Positions 1-6,729 of a DNA stretch of 6,729 nucleotides are shown here, piece after piece. Where the stretch lies: NCBI GenBank assembly GCA_025935155.1, contig JAICVV010000114.1:1-6729 (forward strand), given 5' to 3'. Each line of letters opens with the position of its first letter. Within the stretch, counting starts at the first letter, position 1. Origin of the DNA: Alphaproteobacteria bacterium (GTDB lineage Bacteria; Pseudomonadota; Alphaproteobacteria; Micropepsales; Micropepsaceae). The position numbers and the translations under genes are program-made. A model generated the notes under the pieces. That model saw only the letters and a list, made by a program, of their open reading frames with translations, was not told where the DNA came from and ran no database searches.

Positions 1-980
1 ACGAAGAACACCTGCGCCGTCATCTGTGTCATCAGTTCATCGCCGGGATTGGCGACATCGAACGTCGCCGTGTAGAGCACGACGTTGTTGATGATCGTAG
101 GCGTCGGCTGAATCTGCTGCAGCTTGCCGTACCAGCGCTTGTCGGGGTTGCCGAGTGTGGTGAAATATGCCGGCATGCCGATTTTCAGCTTCGGCACATC
201 GGCCTCTGACACCTGTGTCCACACCGTCATGGTCTTCAGGTCGGCGATTCGCAAAATGGTGGGTGCCTGCTGCACCGAATTGATCGTCTGTCCCTGTTTG
301 ATGGAAACGGACGCGACCGTGCCGGACATCGGCGCATAAATTTTGGTGTATCCCAAGGTTACCTTGTCGCCGTTCAGCTGCGATTGCGCCGCTGCGATTT
401 GTCCCTTCAAGGCATTCACTTCTGCCGTGGCGGAGCCCGCCGCCTGCGCTGCGCTGTCGTAATCTGCTTTGCTGGTGGCGTCGGCGGCCTTCAGTCCCTT
501 CTGGCGGGCGAAATTCGCGCTGGCAAGCGATGCTTGCGCCTGCTTATCGGCGAGTTGCGCTTTCAGATTGGCGAGATTGCCTTCATCCTGTTCGACTTTG
601 GCGGTGGCGACCTGCGGATCTATTTCGGCAAGAAGCTGTCCCTGTTTCACCTTGTAGCCGATATCGACATACAACTTTTTAAGCTGGCCTGTGGCTTGCG
701 CACCGACATCGACATAATCCCGTGGCTGTAAATTGCCGAGCGCCGTAACGGTTTCTTCAATGTCGCTCCTTCCTACTATCGCGGTCGCGTAGGCGGTCCC
801 GCCCGCATCGTTTTTCAGCAGATAGAGGGCCGCCGCAGCCGAAAAGAGGACAAAAAGGGCAATGAACAATGCAGAACGGCGAGACTGGGGCCACGTCCGA
901 ATTACCCGGCGCCGACGATCGGACCGGCTTGGCGCTTCGGCGCCGCGTCCGCCCATCGTCGTGTCGAATTGCAAAGCCAT
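1..980 (-). CDS. MacA-like periplasmic adaptor subunit (HlyD/RND membrane-fusion family), 3' end missing
   Basis: This is the periplasmic adaptor of a tripartite efflux pump. It would link an inner-membrane transporter, probably a MacB-type ABC exporter, to an outer-membrane channel. The window holds 326 complete codons, and the C-terminus lies beyond the left edge. Visible order: an Arg-rich cytosolic N-terminus (residues 1-35, including RSDRRRR), one membrane anchor (about 36-55), the first half of a lipoyl-like domain (about 80-122, ending LLAEIDP), an Ala/Gln-rich coiled-coil hairpin (about 123-205), the second lipoyl half (about 207-248, with YTKIYAPMSGTV), and the start of the beta-barrel domain with the MacA-like stretches TIINNVVLYTATFDV and QMTAQVFF. 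The ATG at 978-980 is the only obvious start. It has just a weak GGGA upstream, and the frame stays open further upstream without a clear alternative ATG or GTG. The transporter gene would be expected just left of the window. Membership of the adaptor family is near certain; the MacA assignment and the substrate are inferred. Confidence 0.9.
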   Translation of the reverse strand, partial: MALQFDTTMGGRGAEAPSRSDRRRRVIRTWPQSRRSALFIALFVLFSAAAALYLLKNDAGGTAYATAIVGRSDIEETVTALGNLQPRDYVDVGAQATGQLKKLYVDIGYKVKQGQLLAEIDPQVATAKVEQDEGNLANLKAQLADKQAQASLASANFARQKGLKAADATSKADYDSAAQAAGSATAEVNALKGQIAAAQSQLNGDKVTLGYTKIYAPMSGTVASVSIKQGQTINSVQQAPTILRIADLKTMTVWTQVSEADVPKLKIGMPAYFTTLGNPDKRWYGKLQQIQPTPTIINNVVLYTATFDVANPGDELMTQMTAQVFF

Positions 981-1135
981 GGATATTCCCGAGCGTGCCC
1001 CGCTCCATTGAATTTGAGAATGAGCGCTGAAAACGGAAGCGGAAAGGTCAGCACAGCATCGAAATTGTATCAGTCTGTCGCGAGCCTTCCTCCGGCGGGC
1101 ACGTCGCGAACGAAATCGTTGTCATCAAACGAGAA

Positions 1136-1157
1136 CAGGCGCCTGAGGGGGCGCCTG
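1136..1157 (-). terminator. Probable rho-independent terminator of the TPR gene
   Basis: A perfect 8-bp inverted repeat, CAGGCGCC and GGCGCCTG, encloses a 6-base loop. It lies 23 bases beyond the stop codon of the minus-strand TPR gene. Read on the minus strand, the stem is followed by TTCTCGTTT, a moderate rather than strong T-tract. It would separate the TPR gene from the adaptor gene, which lies downstream on the same strand. Confidence 0.6.
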
Positions 1158-1180
1158 CTCCAGTTCGCATTACAGCGATG

Positions 1181-1750
1181 CTATTGGCTGGAGGATTCCT
1201 TCCGCACCACTTTAAAGCGTGAGAGCTGCTCGGTCGCTAGCGGAAAGTTGGGCTCGATTTCGACCGCCTTCTTGTAATCCATGTAGGCGGCGCGAATGTT
1301 TCCCAAGGCCTCGTCTGCAATCGCGCGATCGTAGTAGGCGATGTGAGGCTTGTTCGCGCCCATCTCGATGCCCTTGTTGATGTCGTCCAGTGCCTCACGA
1401 TAGCGCTGCATTTCAATGTAGGTGGCGCCGCGGTCGACATATCCTTCGCCGTGCTGCCCATCCATCGTCAGCCCCCAATTGTAATCCCTGAGGGCTCCGT
1501 TCGTGTCGCCGACTCGCGATCGGAGAATGCCGCGATTGATGTAGGTCGCGGCCTTATCCGAAGAGTTGAGGGCTTCCTGCTCGATGGCCATTGTGCAGGT
1601 TTGGATTCCCTGAGCTGGATCGCCCCCGAACTCCGCAACCTGATAACAAGTGGCGCCGAGCCCGCCTCCGAGCACAGTCACCGCCGCACCGGCGGAGCCT
1701 GCAGCCGCCGCCGAGAGCAAAACCAGTCCCGATATTGTGAGAAACTTCAT
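1181..1750 (-). CDS. Small exported tetratricopeptide-repeat protein
   Basis: The product is a 189-residue protein of unknown specific role, probably a periplasmic scaffold for protein-protein contacts. Residues 1 to about 23 form a signal peptide (MKFLTIS, then a Leu/Ala core ending near AGAA). Three consecutive TPR units follow at about 67-100, 101-134 and 137-170. They show the expected pattern of small, aromatic and Ala residues, for example INRG, GDTNGALRDY, VDRG, YREALDDI and AAYMDYKKAVEIEP. Two cysteines, C35 and C52, lie between the signal peptide and the first TPR and could form a disulfide. An ATG eight codons upstream (1772-1774) is possible, but it has no ribosome site and would spoil the signal peptide. 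The ATG at 1748-1750 has a purine-rich site eight bases upstream. The gene stands alone, with a hairpin terminator behind it and the aminotransferase diverging on the other side. The TPR call is secure; the function is unknown. Confidence 0.85.
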   Translation of the reverse strand: MKFLTISGLVLLSAAAAGSAGAAVTVLGGGLGATCYQVAEFGGDPAQGIQTCTMAIEQEALNSSDKAATYINRGILRSRVGDTNGALRDYNWGLTMDGQHGEGYVDRGATYIEMQRYREALDDINKGIEMGANKPHIAYYDRAIADEALGNIRAAYMDYKKAVEIEPNFPLATEQLSRFKVVRKESSSQ

Positions 1751-4359
<2,609 letters not shown>

Positions 4360-4368
4360 GGATGGACG

Positions 4369-4376
4369 CTATACCA
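4369..4376 (-). promoter_or_regulatory. Possible extended -10 promoter close to the lipoprotein start
   Basis: On the minus strand TGGTATAGC (an extended -10 pattern, TG-N-TATA) ends only eight bases before the ATG at 4359. A start point at the usual distance would fall at or within a base or two of the ATG, giving a leaderless or nearly leaderless mRNA. This fits the absence of a Shine-Dalgarno. No -35 match is seen at the normal spacing. The site is suggestive only. Confidence 0.35.
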
Positions 4377-4569
4377 CCGGACGCATGTGTCGCGCGATGG
4401 GCATCGCCGGGCATATTAATTCGATTTCAGACGTGCTCAGGACCTTCACTCTCTGCACCAGTAGAATCGTGACTGCGGCTGTCGTGACACGGACCGCGGT
4501 TTGCGGCACAGTGCCTGCGCCAATGGTGGTGCCGGTCTGCGTCGCATTCGCGTAAGAGCAGATCATCTA

Positions 4570-4575
4570 GGGGAG
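4570..4575 (+). promoter_or_regulatory. Ribosome binding site of the Kelch gene
   Basis: GGGGAG lies six bases before the ATG at 4582. It fixes that ATG as the start, in preference to in-frame codons further upstream, and the resulting protein begins with a clean signal peptide. Confidence 0.75.
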
Positions 4576-4581
4576 ACAATT

Positions 4582-6153
4582 ATGCTATCGAAACGCAGTT
4601 TGGCGGCGAGTGCCTCGTCGCTCGTTCTCGTTGCGGCCGCCGCTTATTCGACGTGCGCCAGCGCACACCATTTCACCCTGCACCCGCGCGGTCCTCTGGG
4701 CCGCGTAGGTCCCGTCGAAGCACCGTACCAGACACCGGCCGGCGGCAAGTGGACCAATGTGAAGAAGGCATTTCCCGGATCGACTGGTCCTGACACAGCC
4801 TTGCTGATGACGGATGGAACCGTGCTGATGCACAGTTGGTGCACCTCGAAATGGTACCGGCTGACGCCAGACAGCAAAGGGAGCTATGTGAACGGCACCT
4901 GGAGTCAGGCAGGCAGCCTTCCGTCAGGGTATTTCCCATTCTTCTTTGCGTCTGAGGTGCTGCCCGATGGCCGCGTGATGATCAATGGTGGCGAGTATAA
5001 TTCGGCAGACGGCGATTGTGGCGGTGGGGCATGGACCAACAAGGGCGCACTCTACGATAATGTGTCCGACAGCTGGACGGCGGTATCGCCGCCGAGTGGC
5101 TGGTCCAAAATTGGCGACGCGCAAAGCGTCATTCTGCCCTCGCTGAAGTATATGCTCGCCGACTGCTGCACTGCCGGCCAGGTGATCGCCACGATTAACG
5201 GCACGACCGTCAAGTGGAAGACCACCGGCACGGGAAAGGCCGACATCAACGACGAGGAAGGTTGGACACAGCTCCCCAACGGCAAGATCATTACCGTCGA
5301 CGCCAACAAGGGCCTTGGCCAAGGCTTCTCCTTGAGCGAATTGTACGATCCGTCAACTGGGACGTGGACAGCGGGGCCGAACACGACGGCCAATTTGGTC
5401 GACACCGGCTCGCATGAGCTTGGACCGGGCGTGCTTCGGCCGGACGGTTCGGTGATCTGGTTCGGCGGCGCTCCGAACAACAACGTTTACGATTACACCA
5501 GCAACACCTTTAGCTCCGCTCCGGCCTTCCCGCTGAACGGTTACGATGTGGCTGACGGCCCAGCCGCTACCCTGCCCAGCGGCAACGTTTTGGTCGAGGC
5601 GAGCCCGGGTGTGTTCAGCGCGCCCGCGCATTTCTTCGAATGGGACGGTAGCAGCTTTACGCAAGTGAGCGACCCAGACGACGCGCCGAACGATACGTCG
5701 TTCCAGGGCCGATTCCTGCTGCTGCCGAGCGGCGAAGTGCTCTACAGCAATGATGGACAATCGCCGACGAAACCGATCGTCGCGGTCTACACCCCAACCG
5801 GAAAGCCGAACGGGGCGTGGTTGCCGAAGGTTACCAGCGTTCCTGCTTCGCTGGCGCGGGGTAGTACCAACAACGCAATCGCCGGCAAGAACTTCAACGG
5901 GTTCACCCAAGGTGCCTTCTATGGCGATGACGCCCAGGAATCGACGAACTTTCCGATCGTGAAGATCAAGAATAAGGGGACAGGAGACGTTTGCTTCGGC
6001 CGCAGTCACGACTTCTCCACCATGGGCGTGGTGACCGTAGGCAAGACAAAGGCCAAGTTCGACGTGCCTTCGTCCTGCGAAAAGGGTGCCAGCACTCTCA
6101 CTGTCGTTGTGAACGGCATATCGTCAAAGGGTGTCGATGTTACGGTGAACTAA
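4582..6153 (+). CDS. Secreted Kelch-type beta-propeller protein with a galactose-oxidase-like C-terminal domain
   Basis: A 523-residue exported protein. Residues 1 to about 28 form a signal peptide (MLSKR, hydrophobic core, ASA cleavage site), so the mature chain would begin His-His. The body carries at least six spaced copies of a Kelch-like turn and strand, each with a [DNS]-G-x-[VI] core: MTDGTVLM (76-83), LPDGRVMINGG (127-137), LPNGKIITVD (231-240), RPDGSVIWFGG (286-296), LPSGNVLVEA (331-340) and LPSGEVLYSN (381-390). Blade-type Trp motifs lie between them (GTWSQ, DSWTAV, GTWTAG). This predicts a six- or seven-bladed propeller. Residues about 415-523 form a separate Ig-like domain (VTSVPASLARG, GRSHDFSTMGV, STLTVVVNGI) resembling the early-set C-terminal domain of galactose-oxidase-like proteins. 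C471 and C499 could form a disulfide there. I cannot identify the Cys-Tyr copper centre of galactose oxidase, so enzymatic activity is unproven; carbohydrate or surface binding is equally possible. It is a single-gene unit ending in a strong terminator. Confidence 0.85.
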   Translation: MLSKRSLAASASSLVLVAAAAYSTCASAHHFTLHPRGPLGRVGPVEAPYQTPAGGKWTNVKKAFPGSTGPDTALLMTDGTVLMHSWCTSKWYRLTPDSKGSYVNGTWSQAGSLPSGYFPFFFASEVLPDGRVMINGGEYNSADGDCGGGAWTNKGALYDNVSDSWTAVSPPSGWSKIGDAQSVILPSLKYMLADCCTAGQVIATINGTTVKWKTTGTGKADINDEEGWTQLPNGKIITVDANKGLGQGFSLSELYDPSTGTWTAGPNTTANLVDTGSHELGPGVLRPDGSVIWFGGAPNNNVYDYTSNTFSSAPAFPLNGYDVADGPAATLPSGNVLVEASPGVFSAPAHFFEWDGSSFTQVSDPDDAPNDTSFQGRFLLLPSGEVLYSNDGQSPTKPIVAVYTPTGKPNGAWLPKVTSVPASLARGSTNNAIAGKNFNGFTQGAFYGDDAQESTNFPIVKIKNKGTGDVCFGRSHDFSTMGVVTVGKTKAKFDVPSSCEKGASTLTVVVNGISSKGVDVTVN

Positions 6154-6180
6154 GACCCGTGTTTCAAGACTGAACGTTCG

Positions 6181-6210
6181 ATGGGCGGGGGAAACCCCGC
6201 CCATTTTTTT
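6181..6210 (+). terminator. Strong rho-independent terminator of the Kelch gene
   Basis: A perfect 10-bp GC-rich stem, ATGGGCGGGG paired with CCCCGCCCAT, closes on a GAAA tetraloop and runs directly into seven T residues (6204-6210). It lies 27 bases after the Kelch stop codon. The T-tract is on the plus strand only, so termination is one-directional. It isolates the following GTPase gene transcriptionally. Confidence 0.95.
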
Positions 6211-6246
6211 GAGATGCGGACGCATCGCTGCCCTTGCCATCTTACC

Positions 6247-6261
6247 GTTCGCAGGGCGAAC
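6247..6261. promoter_or_regulatory. Palindrome in the leader of the EF-G-like gene, possible operator
   Basis: GTTCGC and GCGAAC form a perfect 6-bp dyad around AGG, 25 bases before the start codon and 13 before the ribosome site. It could be a regulator site or a small leader hairpin. It does not fit the alphaproteobacterial LexA box, which is a direct repeat of GTTC. Confidence 0.3.
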
Positions 6262-6274
6262 ATCGGCCCAACAT

Positions 6275-6280
6275 GGGAGG
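6275..6280 (+). promoter_or_regulatory. Strong ribosome binding site of the EF-G-like gene
   Basis: GGGAGG lies six bases before the ATG at 6287, a near-ideal match and spacing. It decides the start; the ATG at 6273 overlaps this site and is out of frame. Confidence 0.8.
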
Positions 6281-6286
6281 TGGGAA

Positions 6287-6729
6287 ATGCCCAGAAAAAA
6301 TGGAGGAAGTGGGCCACGCGCAGTGGCCCTGGTAGGACCATTCGGCAGCGGGAAGACGACGTTGCTTGAATCTATCCTCATGCTTACTGGCGCCGTTCAG
6401 CGCAAAGGCGCGGTGGCGCAAGGCAACACAGTAGGCGATTTCACGGCAGAGGCACGGGCGCGCCAGATGAGCGTCGAAGTGAACTGTGCGACCACGAAGT
6501 ACCTCGATGAGGCATTCACCTTCCTGGACTGCCCGGGCTCCATTGAATTTCTTCAGGACACATTGAACGTTCTGACCGGGGTTGATGCCGCGGTCGTGGT
6601 GTGTGAGCCGGACGCCGCCAAGGTGCAGATGTTGAAACCCTTCCTGAAACGGCTCGGCGACGCAGGCATCCCCCACTTTCTCTTCGTCAACAAGATCGAC
6701 AAGGCAAGCGGCAACGTGCCCGACCTGCT
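6287..6729 (+). CDS. EF-G-like translational GTPase, N-terminal 147 codons only
   Basis: The GTP-binding domain of an elongation factor G relative, cut by the right edge; full-length relatives are roughly 650-700 residues. Visible motifs: P-loop GPFGSGKT (17-24), an effector-loop region RQMSVEVN (59-66) in place of the usual RGITI, the G3 motif DCPGS (81-85) in place of DTPGH, and G4 NKID (135-138). The stretches around G3 and G4 (FTFLDCPGSIEFLQD and IPHFLFVNKIDKA) match an EF-G-like protein I recall from rhizobia, which is distinct from the main FusA in the ribosomal-protein operon. The residue at the catalytic His position is Ser85 and the G2 Thr is Ser62, so hydrolysis may be slow or need different activation. 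Whether it acts in translocation, ribosome rescue, antibiotic protection or something else cannot be told from this portion. It follows a strong terminator, so it probably has its own promoter. Confidence 0.85.
   Translation, partial: MPRKNGGSGPRAVALVGPFGSGKTTLLESILMLTGAVQRKGAVAQGNTVGDFTAEARARQMSVEVNCATTKYLDEAFTFLDCPGSIEFLQDTLNVLTGVDAAVVVCEPDAAKVQMLKPFLKRLGDAGIPHFLFVNKIDKASGNVPDL

Noticed and set aside
1040..1080. Candidate TACAAT -10 box on the minus strand upstream of the adaptor gene
   Set aside because: No acceptable -35 hexamer at 16-18 bases, so it cannot be told from chance.
4369..4566. 65-codon minus-strand frame in the lipoprotein-Kelch intergenic region
   Set aside because: No Shine-Dalgarno, no domain pattern, and it runs through the region that must carry both divergent promoters.
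4501..4581. 27-codon N-terminal extension of the Kelch protein
   Set aside because: It would bury the signal peptide, and the strong GGGGAG site six bases before 4582 marks the real start.

Overview
The window reads as chromosomal DNA of an alphaproteobacterium, most likely Hyphomicrobiales (Bradyrhizobium/Nitrobacteraceae-like). Base composition looks like about 60% GC by eye. The encoded proteins, especially the aspartate aminotransferase relative and the EF-G-like GTPase, resemble rhizobial versions as I remember them. No search was possible, so the placement is an inference. I see no mobile element, CRISPR array, tRNA or rRNA.

Layout from left to right: (1) the N-terminal 326 codons of a MacA-type periplasmic adaptor on the minus strand, cut by the left edge; (2) a small exported TPR protein on the minus strand with a hairpin terminator behind it; (3) a gene-free stretch of about 350 bases; (4) a class I PLP aminotransferase of the aspartate aminotransferase family on the plus strand; (5) a Pro/Ala-rich lipoprotein on the minus strand whose stop codon overlaps that of the aminotransferase; (6) a 222-base divergent intergenic region; (7) a secreted Kelch-type beta-propeller protein on the plus strand, closed by a textbook rho-independent terminator; (8) the first 147 codons of an EF-G-like translational GTPase on the plus strand, cut by the right edge.

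The genes appear to be independent single-gene units. Gene pairs are divergent, convergent or separated by terminators, and nothing shows that they form one pathway. Four of the six products are exported or membrane-attached (adaptor, TPR protein, lipoprotein, Kelch protein). The other two are cytosolic (aminotransferase, GTPase).

I found no convincing new multigene system. The best leads are individual proteins: the GTPase with non-canonical G2 and G3 motifs, the lipoprotein with a long disordered spacer and a small two-cysteine C-terminal module, the orphan Kelch protein, and an aminotransferase with Gln where a conserved N-terminal Lys is expected.
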